Below are positions 52,194-61,574 of a stretch of 64,000 nt of DNA, piece after piece. Under the pieces are notes generated by a model, which saw nothing but the letters and a program-made list of their open reading frames with translations, was not told where the DNA came from and made no database searches. Both the position numbers and the translations under genes were made by a program. Each line of letters starts with the position of its first letter. The stretch's first letter is position 1. The stretch lies in NCBI GenBank assembly GCA_002498375.1, contig DAHC01000005.1, forward strand, positions 135,376-199,375, read 5' to 3'. Origin of the DNA: Methanocorpusculum sp. UBA424. GTDB lineage: Archaea; Halobacteriota; Methanomicrobia; Methanomicrobiales; Methanocorpusculaceae.

Positions 52194-52265
52194 ATCCATT
52201 TTTCTTTTCGGATCACCGATCCGGGTTTTACGTATAACGACCAATAAAAAGAGTGAAACGGATTT

Positions 52266-53903
52266 TTATTCTTCTTTATACAGCCCGACCACTTCGCCGA
52301 TCACGATGATCGCCGGCGGCTTCATCCCGACCCGCTTTGCGACCTCGCCGATATCCGCCAGCGTCGCGCAGGTCACCCGCTGATCGGGGCGGAATCCCCG
52401 TTCGATCACCGCGATCTTCGTCTGCGGATCACGGCCGTTTTCGATCAGAAGTTCTGCGATCCTGCCGAGATTTTTCACGCCCATGTAGATCACGATCGTT
52501 CCGGGACTTCCGGCCAGCCACGTCCAGTCGATCGACGAGACCTCTTTTTCAGGATTCTCGTGGCCAGTGACAAAGGTCACCTGGCTTGCAAAATCCCGGT
52601 GGGTGACCGGGATCCCGACGCATTCCGGGACCGCGATACCGCTCGTGACCCCCGGGATCGCCTCGCAGGGGATGTTGTGCTCGCGCAGAACCTCCATCTC
52701 CTCGCCGCCGCGGCCGAACAAAAACGGATCGCCGCCCTTCAGCCGGACGATGATCCCGCCTGCCTGCGCCTTTTCGACGAGCAGCTTCTCGATATCCTCC
52801 TGCTTCATCGTGTGATGACCGCCGTATTTCCCGACATCGATCTTCTCCGCACGTCCCGGCAGAGAGGCGATGATCTCATCACCCGGCAGCTGATCATACA
52901 TGATCACATCCGCCGAATCGATCACCTCGCGGGCACGGAACGTCAGAAGACCAAGGCCCCCCGGACCTGATCCCACGAGATACACCTTCCCGGGTTTTTT
53001 GACCGGTTCGACCGATTCGCCGAGAGCAAGCTTCGCCTCGGCGATCAGTTCGGCGGCAACGGTCCTGAGTCTGATCCCGGCAAGTCTCGCTCCCTCAAGA
53101 TCGATCACATCCGCCGTGATCCGCTCGGCACGGGTCCCGTCAAGTGAAAGGACCTCGGCCGTGAGATGCTGGTTCTCGCAGAAGATCCCCATCGGGGTAA
53201 AGCATCCGCCGCCGACCTCTTCCATCACGATCCGCTCGATCGCGCAGTCCAGAGCCGACTGCGGATCGTTCAAGGGAGCAAATGCCGCCCGAAGTTCGGG
53301 CGTGTCCCGGCTGACGACCGCGACCGTACCCTGATTTGCCGCCGGAACGAACATATCGACCGGCATCCTGAACCCGTTTCGCTTATAGTCGAGCCGCTTA
53401 AGGCCCGCTTCTGCGACCACGATCCCGTCATACAGGCCGTCATCGAGTTTGCTAAGCCGTGTATCCAGATTCCCGCGCAGCATTTCGATCCTGATTCCCG
53501 GGCAGTTGGCATAATATCTGAGGAGCTGGGCTTTTCTGCGCAGACTCGAGGTCCCGATCACCAGCAGATCCTCCATCGTCCCGTTCATCACCAGATAATC
53601 ATACGGCGGATCCCGTTTCAAAACGGCGACCGTGAGAAGACCTTTCGGTCGTTCGGCGGGGATATCTTTCATACTGTGAACAGCGCAGTCGATCTCGCCG
53701 CGGAGGATCGCATTGTCCAGTTCCCGCACGAACATCCCGAACCCGCCGATCTGATGAAGACCGCGGTCGGTGATGTTGTCGCCGGTCGTTTTGATGATAA
53801 CATACTCAGCTTCGATACCGTTCTCTGCAAGAAGGCCGATGACTTTTTCTGTCTGGGCAAGAGCAAGTTTGCTGCCCCTTGTTCCGATCCGTATTTTAGA
53901 CAT
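52266..53903 (-). CDS. Fused porphobilinogen deaminase and uroporphyrinogen-III methyltransferase
   Basis: A 545-residue bifunctional protein. Residues 1-300 are HemC, with MSKIRIGTRGSKLALAQT, CAVHSMKDIP and the dipyrromethane-binding Cys in GGGCFTPMG (C234). Residues about 305-545 are CobA/SUMT, with VGSGPGGLGLLTFRA, VRLKGGDPFLFGRGGEE and YMGVKNLG. No HemD (uroporphyrinogen-III synthase) domain lies between or after them, although that reaction is needed between these two activities. I chose ATG 53903, overlapping hemL by 8 nt. It is the last gene of the F430 operon. Confidence 0.93.
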   Translation of the reverse strand: MSKIRIGTRGSKLALAQTEKVIGLLAENGIEAEYVIIKTTGDNITDRGLHQIGGFGMFVRELDNAILRGEIDCAVHSMKDIPAERPKGLLTVAVLKRDPPYDYLVMNGTMEDLLVIGTSSLRRKAQLLRYYANCPGIRIEMLRGNLDTRLSKLDDGLYDGIVVAEAGLKRLDYKRNGFRMPVDMFVPAANQGTVAVVSRDTPELRAAFAPLNDPQSALDCAIERIVMEEVGGGCFTPMGIFCENQHLTAEVLSLDGTRAERITADVIDLEGARLAGIRLRTVAAELIAEAKLALGESVEPVKKPGKVYLVGSGPGGLGLLTFRAREVIDSADVIMYDQLPGDEIIASLPGRAEKIDVGKYGGHHTMKQEDIEKLLVEKAQAGGIIVRLKGGDPFLFGRGGEEMEVLREHNIPCEAIPGVTSGIAVPECVGIPVTHRDFASQVTFVTGHENPEKEVSSIDWTWLAGSPGTIVIYMGVKNLGRIAELLIENGRDPQTKIAVIERGFRPDQRVTCATLADIGEVAKRVGMKPPAIIVIGEVVGLYKEE

Positions 53904-55134
53904 GCTGATATACCGAGATGATTTTTTCCATCGAGGATGCGTCGTGGGCGGTCGAGATGAAGTTGGTCTCAAACTGCGAAGGCGGGATGAACACGCCGCT
54001 CTTGAGCGCTTTTTCGAAGAAGACGCGGAAAGCGGCGGTGTCCGACTGCTTTGCCTCGAGATAGTTTCCTGGAGCCGTGCTTCTGAAGAAGTACTTGAAG
54101 AGTGATCCAAGTCTCACAAACGAGCCGGAAGCCTTCGCCGGCAGCGACTCCTCGATCGCCCGGGTCTTTTCATCGAGCTTTGCATACAGACCCTCATTTT
54201 CATGGAGGTAGACGTTTGTCGCGATACCTGCGGCCATCGAAAGGGGATTGCCGTTGAAGGTTCCGGCGTTGTAGACGCCGCCCGACGGGGAAATGAGTTC
54301 CATGATGTCGCGTCTGCCGCCGAAAACGCCGATCGGCAGACCGCCGCCGGTGATCTTGCCGAGCGTGGTGAGGTCGGGTTTTATGCCGTATTTTTTCTGT
54401 GCTCCGCCGATGCCGAGCCGGTATCCGGTGATGACCTCGTCGAAGATGAGAAGAACATCATGGGCCGCTGTGATCTCACGGACCGCGGCAAGATAGCCGT
54501 CGTCCGGGAGGATCGGGCCGACGTTTCCCATCACCGGTTCGAGGATGAATGCGGCGATCTCTTTGTCCTTTGAAAGCAGCTCTTCGAGCGCTTCCGTGTC
54601 GTTATACGGAACCTGACGCGTCTGGGCCGCAAAGGACGGGGGGACGCCGAGCGAATCAGGCGTGCCGTGCGTGGTCGCCCCGCTTCCTGCGGCGATCAAC
54701 ACCGCGTCATGGGCTCCGTGGAACCCGCCTTCGAGCTTCACGATCCCGCATTTCCCGGTAAAGCCGCGGGCAAGCCGGATCGCGGCAAGCGTGGCCTCGA
54801 GACCGGTCGAGACGCATCTGAGCATCTCGATCGAGTCGTGATCCCGGATGATCCTCTGCGCAAGGTCGATCTCGAACTTCGTCGGCGTGCCGTAGAGCCA
54901 GCCGGCGTCGAGCTGTGCCTCGATCGCCTTTTGGATCACAGGATTCGCGTGACCGAGAAGCAGGGGGCCGTATCCCATGCAGCAGTCAACGAGTGATTCC
55001 CCGTCTTCTGTTTTGAGGACTGCTCCGCTCGCGGATTTTACATAAAACGGATACGGTTTTATTGCACGCACCGGACTAGAGACCCCGCCCGGAAGGCAGG
55101 TCTTTGCTGTGGTAAATAACTCTTCACTTTTCAT
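53896..55134 (-). CDS. hemL: Glutamate-1-semialdehyde 2,1-aminomutase
   Basis: PLP enzyme of 412 residues that makes 5-aminolevulinate from glutamate-1-semialdehyde. The PLP Lys is in TLGKITGGGLPIGVFGG. Other hallmarks are PGGVSSPVRA near the N-terminus, GGFHGAHDAVL and LIFDEVITGYR. It overlaps hemB by 4 nt. Confidence 0.95.
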   Translation of the reverse strand: MKSEELFTTAKTCLPGGVSSPVRAIKPYPFYVKSASGAVLKTEDGESLVDCCMGYGPLLLGHANPVIQKAIEAQLDAGWLYGTPTKFEIDLAQRIIRDHDSIEMLRCVSTGLEATLAAIRLARGFTGKCGIVKLEGGFHGAHDAVLIAAGSGATTHGTPDSLGVPPSFAAQTRQVPYNDTEALEELLSKDKEIAAFILEPVMGNVGPILPDDGYLAAVREITAAHDVLLIFDEVITGYRLGIGGAQKKYGIKPDLTTLGKITGGGLPIGVFGGRRDIMELISPSGGVYNAGTFNGNPLSMAAGIATNVYLHENEGLYAKLDEKTRAIEESLPAKASGSFVRLGSLFKYFFRSTAPGNYLEAKQSDTAAFRVFFEKALKSGVFIPPSQFETNFISTAHDASSMEKIISVYQHV

Positions 55135-56096
55135 GGCAGCATCTCCGCGGCCTCTTTTGCAAAATAGGTGATGATCAAGTCGGCCCCTGCCCGTTTGATC
55201 GCAAGAAGCGACTCCATCATGATCTTCTTTTCATCGATCCAGCCGTTCTGGCCTGCAGCTTTGATCATCGCATACTCGCCTGATACCTGATAGGCCGCGA
55301 CCGGCAGATCGGTCGACTCCCGCACATCACGCAGGATGTCGAGATAGAATCCTGCGGGTTTTACCATCAGGATGTCGGCTCCCTCCATCTCGTCAAGATA
55401 GGATTCACGGATCGCCTCCCTGCGGTTTGCCGGGCTCATCTGATAACTGGTCCGGTCTCCAAACGAGAAGCCCGAGTCGGCGGCTTCACGGAACGGGCCG
55501 TAAAGGGCGGACGCGAATTTGGTCGAGTAGGACATGATCGGGGTGTTTGAAAAACCCGCTTCGTCTAAAGCTTCGCGGATCGCGAGTACCTGCCCGTCCA
55601 GCATGCAGGACGGGGCGATCATATCTGCTCCGGCAGCCGCCTGACTGACCGCGATCTTCTCCATCAGGAGAAGCGAAGCGTCGTTGTCGAGCTCTTTTCC
55701 GCATAAGATCCCGCAGTGTCCGTGCGAGGTGTACTCACAGGCGCAGGTGTCGGTGATGACTACGAGATCGGGAGCCGCGGCTTTGATCCGTCTGGTTGCT
55801 TCCTGAACGACGCCGTTTTCGGCAAATGCGCCCGACGCTTCGGTGTCCTTGCATTTAGGGATCCCGAACAGAAGAACGGCGCGAATACCCGCGGCCTTCA
55901 TCTCCTCTGCGACCTCTTCGGCACAGGAGAGGGGATAGCGGAACTGACCGGGCATGGAGGCGATCGGAACCGGCTTTACCGCGTTCTCGTCGAAAAAGAG
56001 CGGCATGATCAGTTCATCTTTTACGAGTCTCGTTTCCCTGAACATCGGCTGAAGGATATTCTGCCGGAGTCTTCTCATTCTGATCTGCGGATACAT
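55131..56096 (-). CDS. hemB: 5-aminolevulinate dehydratase (porphobilinogen synthase)
   Basis: Joins two aminolevulinates into porphobilinogen; 321 residues. A zinc-type site is visible as DTCACEYTSHGHCG (three Cys), and the Schiff-base lysines are in SYSTKFASALYGPF and MVKPAGFYLDI. The start at 56096 (MYPQIRMRRLRQN) fits the family N-terminus but overlaps hemA by 22 nt; ATG 56078 would give the usual ATGA overlap. Confidence 0.94.
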   Translation of the reverse strand: MYPQIRMRRLRQNILQPMFRETRLVKDELIMPLFFDENAVKPVPIASMPGQFRYPLSCAEEVAEEMKAAGIRAVLLFGIPKCKDTEASGAFAENGVVQEATRRIKAAAPDLVVITDTCACEYTSHGHCGILCGKELDNDASLLLMEKIAVSQAAAGADMIAPSCMLDGQVLAIREALDEAGFSNTPIMSYSTKFASALYGPFREAADSGFSFGDRTSYQMSPANRREAIRESYLDEMEGADILMVKPAGFYLDILRDVRESTDLPVAAYQVSGEYAMIKAAGQNGWIDEKKIMMESLLAIKRAGADLIITYFAKEAAEMLP

Positions 56097-57349
56097 GATA
56101 CTTCACCTGAAATTATTGCTTTAAGGAGGATTTCTGCGGTCTGTGTGTCGGTACATTCTGCGCTCGCCCGGATGCTTTTCGCCGCATCCTCGAGCAGTTT
56201 TTTCGTAAGAGCGCTCGTCAGATCGTCGATCACCGATTCAAGATAGGGATCGGCGTCCCTAAGGCGGGAGAGGGCCTTGTTTTTTTCACGCTGACGGATC
56301 TCCTCCGCCCACGTGTAGAGGCTCTTTGTGAGATCGCCGGATGCCGCACGGTTGAATGCCTTGATGAACTCCGGGAGAGCGGCACGCACGAGAACGTCCG
56401 CATGCTCGCACTCGGTCTTTCGTGCGGCAAGATTCTTTTCCGAGATGCTTTTCAGATCGTCGAGTGTTTTCAGCGAGACGCCGGGAACGTCCCGGCAGGC
56501 GTCGTCGATGTCCCGCGGCTGGGCGATGTCGATCAAAAGAAGATGCCGCGGCTCGGGATCGAGCGGCCAGAACCTCTCGTTCATCGTTTCGGCAAGTTCG
56601 TCCGCATGGATGATCAAATGCGGAGCTCCCGTGCAGGAGATCACGACATCCGAAAGAGCGATGCAGGGATACAGTTGATCGAGCCGCATCGCCCGTCCTT
56701 TGATCTCCTCTGCGAGAAGGACGGCCCGGTCAAAGGACCGGTTGGTGACATAGATCGCCCGGAGATTCTTTTCGCAGAGGGCGCGGGCGACCAGGGTCCC
56801 CATCTCGCCGCCGCCGACGACCAGGATGTTTTTTCCGTCGAGATCGCCCATCAGCTCCTCGGCGAGCAGAACCGCGGCCGATCCTATGGATACCGCCCCT
56901 TTGTTGATGGAGGTCTTCTGCCGGATCGACACGCCTTCCCGGATCGCGGTGTTCAGACAGACATCGGTGATGACGTCGTTAGTGTCGTGCGACTCGGCAA
57001 GTAAAAGCGAGCGCCGCATCTGTCCGAGGATCTGATCCTCGCCGATGATCATCGACTTCGTTCCGGCGGCGAGTTCCAGGAGATGCATGAGGGCAGCTTC
57101 GCCTTCGAGGATATCGAACCCGAACCTCTGTTCGCCGTGGAGGAAGTCCCGGAGCTGCTTTGCGCTCCCGTGTACAAGGATCTCGACCCTGTTGCAGGTC
57201 TCAAGAAGGACCACGCCGGGAAAGATTTTGGCGGCTTTCTCGAAAAAGGCGGGCTCGTCTTTGAACCTGAAAAGGCCGAGTACCTCCTCGCCGTATTTAC
57301 TGTGATCTGCGGTTGCCACCGCGATGTCGGTAAGAAGTGTGCGGGTCAT
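56075..57349 (-). CDS. hemA: Glutamyl-tRNA reductase
   Basis: NADPH-dependent reduction of Glu-tRNA to glutamate-1-semialdehyde, the committed step of tetrapyrrole synthesis. 424 residues with the catalytic Cys in LETCNRVEIL, GEDQILGQM, the Rossmann motif VVGGGEMGTLVARAL and a C-terminal helical dimerisation domain. It overlaps the sirC-like gene by 4 nt. Confidence 0.95.
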   Translation of the reverse strand: MTRTLLTDIAVATADHSKYGEEVLGLFRFKDEPAFFEKAAKIFPGVVLLETCNRVEILVHGSAKQLRDFLHGEQRFGFDILEGEAALMHLLELAAGTKSMIIGEDQILGQMRRSLLLAESHDTNDVITDVCLNTAIREGVSIRQKTSINKGAVSIGSAAVLLAEELMGDLDGKNILVVGGGEMGTLVARALCEKNLRAIYVTNRSFDRAVLLAEEIKGRAMRLDQLYPCIALSDVVISCTGAPHLIIHADELAETMNERFWPLDPEPRHLLLIDIAQPRDIDDACRDVPGVSLKTLDDLKSISEKNLAARKTECEHADVLVRAALPEFIKAFNRAASGDLTKSLYTWAEEIRQREKNKALSRLRDADPYLESVIDDLTSALTKKLLEDAAKSIRASAECTDTQTAEILLKAIISGEVSCIRRSE

Positions 57350-57960
57350 AGATATTTTTTACAGATCTCGGTTGAGGGAACGCCGGATATGCAGGCGTTT
57401 TGTATCTCCGCATCGCCGATCACGGCCCGGAGGATCTCTGCCCGGCGTGCCTGGTCGGGGATCGTTGTTTTCAGCTCTTCGCGAAGGGCGTTCTGGAGAA
57501 GCACCATGTTGTCCAGCCAGGGAAGGTTTTCCTCCAGATAGGACCGGATAAATGCCGGGACCGCCGGGGCCGATTTTTCGGTCGTGACGGCGATCTGATA
57601 CTCTGCCCCGGAAACAACCGACGGGATGCGGATGTTTCCCTCTCCGGTCGCATTGTTGTAGAGCTTTCCGGCGGCTTTTGCGAGACTGCAGAGCCGCTCG
57701 TTCTCTTTTTCATCCGAAAGGGCGGCAATCACGATGTCGTGGCGGCCGATCAGCTTTTCGAGATCCTCGATCTCCATATCTTCGATCGCCTGCTGTTTGA
57801 TGGATGCGTTTTTAAAGGCAAAGACCTCGGGAGAGAGATCTTCGGCAACGATGGTCATTCTGGCGGCCGAGGTGAAATGGCGGGCTTTTCGAATACCCAC
57901 GCTTCCTGCGCCGAACACGAGGACACGGGATGCCGAAAGGTCGAGGAAGAGAGGAATCAT
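57346..57960 (-). CDS. Precorrin-2 dehydrogenase (SirC-like)
   Basis: Oxidises precorrin-2 to sirohydrochlorin with NAD. About 204 residues from ATG 57960; the motif VLVFGAGSVGIRKARHF is the NAD-binding site, followed by a dimerisation/helical domain. It corresponds to the N-terminal half of CysG or to Met8 but lacks a methyltransferase domain, which is supplied by the HemC-CobA fusion. One base separates it from cfbB. Confidence 0.88.
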   Translation of the reverse strand: MIPLFLDLSASRVLVFGAGSVGIRKARHFTSAARMTIVAEDLSPEVFAFKNASIKQQAIEDMEIEDLEKLIGRHDIVIAALSDEKENERLCSLAKAAGKLYNNATGEGNIRIPSVVSGAEYQIAVTTEKSAPAVPAFIRSYLEENLPWLDNMVLLQNALREELKTTIPDQARRAEILRAVIGDAEIQNACISGVPSTEICKKYL

Positions 57961-57961
57961 A

Positions 57962-59368
57962 CTATAACGTCTGCGGGGAATCTGCTTTAATGTACTGTTT
58001 TCCACGCTCTTCCCCGAATATCTCCGCTAAGATGCCTTTCGCCGAGACAGGCATAAGATGGGTGTAGGAGCCGAGCGCATTGTTGAAAACGACGCCGTCC
58101 TTTCCGTCGATGATGCCGGTTCCCCGCGAAAGCGTGTAGGTGAATCGGGTGCCCGGATCCATCATAACCCCGCTGTAATGGAACTCGTGTCCCTTAAACG
58201 GATACGTTTTTCCGGCCAGAACAGCGGTCCCTTCCACATATCGAAGGGTTTTTCCGGCAGGCATCACGGTGTCGCCGGAAAAGACCCCGCACATAGGATA
58301 CGCTGCGTCCTCGCTCCTTCCCATCCAGCCTTTTTTCAGGGTGATGGATCGGGTGAGGTACATCAGACCGCCGCACTCGGCATAGATGGGGACTCCGTCT
58401 TTTGCTTTTGCATGGACCGCCTCCCGCATCGCGGTGTTTCTCGAAAGCTCCTCTGCAAACATTTCCGGGTATCCGCCGCCGAAGATATACCCGTCGGCCT
58501 CAGGCAGAACGTCATGGAGCGGGCTGAATCTCACGACACCGCAGCCCTGACTTTGCAGAACCGCCTCAAGTTCGCCGTAGTAAAAAGTGAACGCCTCGTC
58601 AAACGCGACCGCGATCCTTCGCGATGCCGCCGGCCGGGAGGCAAGCGATCCGGTGACCTGATTCGGCTGAGGCGTAACGTCTTCTGCGAGGGCTTTTATC
58701 GCGTCGAGATCCACGTGGGCGCCGACATGCCGGATGATCCCTTCGATCGTCTTTGCAAAACCCGGGTCCCGCATCCCCTCAACGAACGGAACGAGGCCGA
58801 GATGCCGCATGGACAGATCCATCTCCGGGCTTCTGGGGACTGCGCCGAGAACGGGGATCCCGCAGTAATATTCTATCGCCTCGGTCGCTTTGGTCACGTG
58901 ATGTCCGCCGCCGGTGTTGTTGAGGATCACGCCTTTGATCCTGACGTCGGGATCGAACGCCTGGAACCCCTTTACGAGAGCGGCCGCAGACCTGGTGATG
59001 CTGCGTGCATCGATCACGAGGATCGTTGGGAGGGAAAAGCGTTTGGCGATCGCGGCGGTACTGCCGACGTCGGTGAACGAATCGCGGCCCTCGTAGAGTC
59101 CGCGGACCCCTTCGACGATCCCGATGTCGGCACCTTTTGCCCCGTAGGAGAAAAGACCGGCGAGTTCCTCATCGGTCTGGACGAAGGTGTCCAGATTGTA
59201 GGACGGCCGGCCGGTGACGCCTGAAAGATAGGAGGTGTCGATGTAGTCCATCGCCACTTTGTAGGTCTGGACGACCGCGTCCTTTGCAAGAAGACCGGCG
59301 AGACCGAGCGTTATGCTGGTTTTTCCGGCTCCGGAACGGTCTCCCGAAATCAGGAAAGACTTCATCAC
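57962..59368 (-). CDS. cfbB: Ni-sirohydrochlorin a,c-diamide synthase
   Basis: A 468-residue CobB/CbiA-type amidotransferase. The ATP site is ISGDRSGAGKTSIT at the N-terminus and the glutaminase Cys is in YAECGGLMYLT, with GGGYPEMFAEEL before it. Family members act on cobyrinate or Ni-sirohydrochlorin; lying between cfbD and tetrapyrrole genes without cobalamin genes, CfbB of the F430 pathway is the better call. It overlaps cfbD by 4 nt. Confidence 0.9.
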   Translation of the reverse strand: MMKSFLISGDRSGAGKTSITLGLAGLLAKDAVVQTYKVAMDYIDTSYLSGVTGRPSYNLDTFVQTDEELAGLFSYGAKGADIGIVEGVRGLYEGRDSFTDVGSTAAIAKRFSLPTILVIDARSITRSAAALVKGFQAFDPDVRIKGVILNNTGGGHHVTKATEAIEYYCGIPVLGAVPRSPEMDLSMRHLGLVPFVEGMRDPGFAKTIEGIIRHVGAHVDLDAIKALAEDVTPQPNQVTGSLASRPAASRRIAVAFDEAFTFYYGELEAVLQSQGCGVVRFSPLHDVLPEADGYIFGGGYPEMFAEELSRNTAMREAVHAKAKDGVPIYAECGGLMYLTRSITLKKGWMGRSEDAAYPMCGVFSGDTVMPAGKTLRYVEGTAVLAGKTYPFKGHEFHYSGVMMDPGTRFTYTLSRGTGIIDGKDGVVFNNALGSYTHLMPVSAKGILAEIFGEERGKQYIKADSPQTL

Positions 59369-60426
59369 ATGCTCCGCAGAACGGCTCCGAACTCGCTTTC
59401 GACGATGTCGTGGACGCCAAGCGTCTTTGGATGGAGATCCACCTCGACCATGACATGGGCATGTCCCTGCTCTTTTAAGGGCAGCACCTGCCGCGGTCCG
59501 TTTGTGACGGAGAATACTTTGATCCCGGCAAGAGCTTCGGGTGAAACCGCGTGGGGGACACCGACGAGTAACAGGAATTCAGGCTGAACTTCCGCGATCT
59601 TTTCCGCGATCCGCGGGCCGTTTCCGCCGTACTCGTCCAGCGCTCCGATGAGCTCGGGATAGATGCCGTGTTCGTTCAGTTCGGCAAGGATCATGGCGGC
59701 GTCCCCTCTCACTTTCGGCAGACCGCGGGCTTCGAGATTTCCGACAAAGGTAACGTTCGCGTCCGGCGCACATTCATGCACGGCGCAGAGATGATCCGCG
59801 AACATGTAGGCCGTCTCCTTCTTTGCGTTCATGATCGCCATGCCTTTTTTGCCGGAACGAAGAAGGGCGGCGAGTTTTGCGGCGGCGACATGTTTCAGAT
59901 CACCGCGGGACGGGGCAATGTAGGTCTTGCAGGCAGCTCCGCGTTCCCGCTCGGTTCTGTTCGCGGAGGCAAGAACGCCTCTCTGCCGAATCAGTTCCTC
60001 TTCTGATATCCAGCCGATCTTTGCCGCCGGCTCGAGTGCGGCTATGACGCCGTCGATGTTCTCGCGAAATCCTGCGTGGATCGATACTCCGATCGCCGGG
60101 GTCGTGATGCCGGACGCTTCGATCGCGGCATCGAGATCCTCGCCGATGATCATCGAAACACAGGTCCCGACAACGGCGATGCGGCGGGGGGAAAACTCCT
60201 TTTCCGCATACCGGAGCACATCTTCGAGGATGTTCTGCCCGCCGAAGATGAACTCCTCGTCCCCAAGCGAGGTGGTCAGAACGCGGATCCCGTCCTCCTC
60301 CAGGAGTCTCGCGTGTTTGAATGAACACCCGGACGGGCCATGGAGGATCGCGAGATCGACATTCAGGTCCCGAAGGGTATAGAGGGCGGCAACGATCGAG
60401 CTTGGACGCGGCTGAACGTAACGCAT
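59365..60426 (-). CDS. cfbD: Ni-sirohydrochlorin a,c-diamide reductive cyclase, NifD-like subunit
   Basis: A 353-residue nitrogenase-like protein that with CfbC carries out the six-electron reduction and gamma-lactam ring formation giving seco-F430. Cluster Cys candidates are GPSGCSFKHARLL and VGTCVSMIIGEDL. NifH-like CfbC is not encoded in this operon or elsewhere in the window. Two bases separate it from cfbE. Confidence 0.9.
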   Translation of the reverse strand: MRYVQPRPSSIVAALYTLRDLNVDLAILHGPSGCSFKHARLLEEDGIRVLTTSLGDEEFIFGGQNILEDVLRYAEKEFSPRRIAVVGTCVSMIIGEDLDAAIEASGITTPAIGVSIHAGFRENIDGVIAALEPAAKIGWISEEELIRQRGVLASANRTERERGAACKTYIAPSRGDLKHVAAAKLAALLRSGKKGMAIMNAKKETAYMFADHLCAVHECAPDANVTFVGNLEARGLPKVRGDAAMILAELNEHGIYPELIGALDEYGGNGPRIAEKIAEVQPEFLLLVGVPHAVSPEALAGIKVFSVTNGPRQVLPLKEQGHAHVMVEVDLHPKTLGVHDIVESEFGAVLRSM

Positions 60427-60428
60427 TA

Positions 60429-61574
60429 TTACCTCCAGGTTTTTACGGCGAGGAGGACAGCCGCGTTGTGTTCTTTTGCGAGCGAAAGAGCCTGCGCCTT
60501 GGAGGCCGCGAAGTTCAGGCCGCCCGATTTGCTCACGGAAATCGTCTGGATCGGGGATATCTCCTCGATAGTCTGACGGATCGCGTCACTCTGAAATCCA
60601 TCGCAGACGGCCTTATGCTCCTCGCCGATCACGAGAACGATCTCTTTGTCCGGGACCAGCCGGCGGAGATAGGCGGCCGCATCGAGCGTGGTCGCCTTTG
60701 TCGTTCCGCTGTTTGCATTGTCGAGGAACGGCACGCCGTCTTCGAGATAATACTGCATTCTTCCTTCGATCGCGGTGAATCCCGCAAGCCTGCCGGGATC
60801 CAGGCCAAGCAGAAGACCGACGGCCGCGGCGCATTTGAGCGGCTCGCGGTATCCGGCGAGTTCGAGAAGCGGGTTTTTGAACGATCCGCCGTTCCAGGAT
60901 AGAACGTCTCCTTCGACGGAGACGAGATCGTCGATAACATGCCAGCCGTCCTGCAGGGGAACGCCCCGCGGTACGAGCACGGTTTTGCATTTTGCAAGCG
61001 ATTCGAGTTTTGCCGCAAGAGCGCTCTTCTTTCCGGCGGCGATAGGATAATCGTCGGCAGAGGTGAGAACGCCGAGCGTCCCGATCCCGGTGACGCCTGC
61101 GGAGACTTCGGCAACGAGCCATTCCGCATGTCGGGTCTTCGCTCCCCCGGCGGCGAGAAGAACCGACGCGGGCGTGATGCTCTTTTTCCAGAGAAAGGTG
61201 CCGTCCGGATACAGATACGTGCCGCGGCTCGTGTGGAGCACGCCTTTCGTGGTAAAAAGAGAAGCGACCGCAAACGAGGTGGTGGTTTTTCCTCGTGCGC
61301 CGGTCACTTCGATGACCGTCGGCGGAAGCCCGCCTGCGAGGCGGCGGGTCATTTCATGGTGGGAGATGACCGGGGTCGTTGTATTGAGGAGGGGATATGC
61401 CGGATCGAGATGGACCGGGGATGTGATCAGATCATAATGACGGGATGCGGCTTCTTCGGGCGTGAGACCGACGCCTCGGTAGACATCCAAGGCGTCCACA
61501 TCGTCGCCGTTTCGAAGAAGGGCTTCTGCGAGGATCGTTCCGCCGTGGATCGTGTCGAGAACGAGGACTTTCAT
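60429..61574 (-). CDS. cfbE: Coenzyme F430 synthetase (Mur-ligase-like)
   Basis: A 381-residue ATP-dependent ligase that closes the carbocyclic ring of F430. It has the Mur ligase P-loop GARGKTTTSFAVASLF and later FTAIEGRMQYYLEDGVPFLDNANSGTTK-type central features (short form: GRMQYY and DNANSGT). It overlaps cfbA by 4 nt, so both are translated together. Confidence 0.9.
   Translation of the reverse strand: MKVLVLDTIHGGTILAEALLRNGDDVDALDVYRGVGLTPEEAASRHYDLITSPVHLDPAYPLLNTTTPVISHHEMTRRLAGGLPPTVIEVTGARGKTTTSFAVASLFTTKGVLHTSRGTYLYPDGTFLWKKSITPASVLLAAGGAKTRHAEWLVAEVSAGVTGIGTLGVLTSADDYPIAAGKKSALAAKLESLAKCKTVLVPRGVPLQDGWHVIDDLVSVEGDVLSWNGGSFKNPLLELAGYREPLKCAAAVGLLLGLDPGRLAGFTAIEGRMQYYLEDGVPFLDNANSGTTKATTLDAAAYLRRLVPDKEIVLVIGEEHKAVCDGFQSDAIRQTIEEISPIQTISVSKSGGLNFAASKAQALSLAKEHNAAVLLAVKTWR

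Noticed and set aside
53904..54110. N-terminal extension of HemC-CobA
   Set aside because: It is Ser/Arg-rich, lies inside hemL, and HemC similarity begins exactly at ATG 53903.
57962..59368. Cobyrinate a,c-diamide synthase for cobalamin
   Set aside because: The family is shared, but all neighbours are F430 or early tetrapyrrole genes and no cobalamin-specific gene is present.
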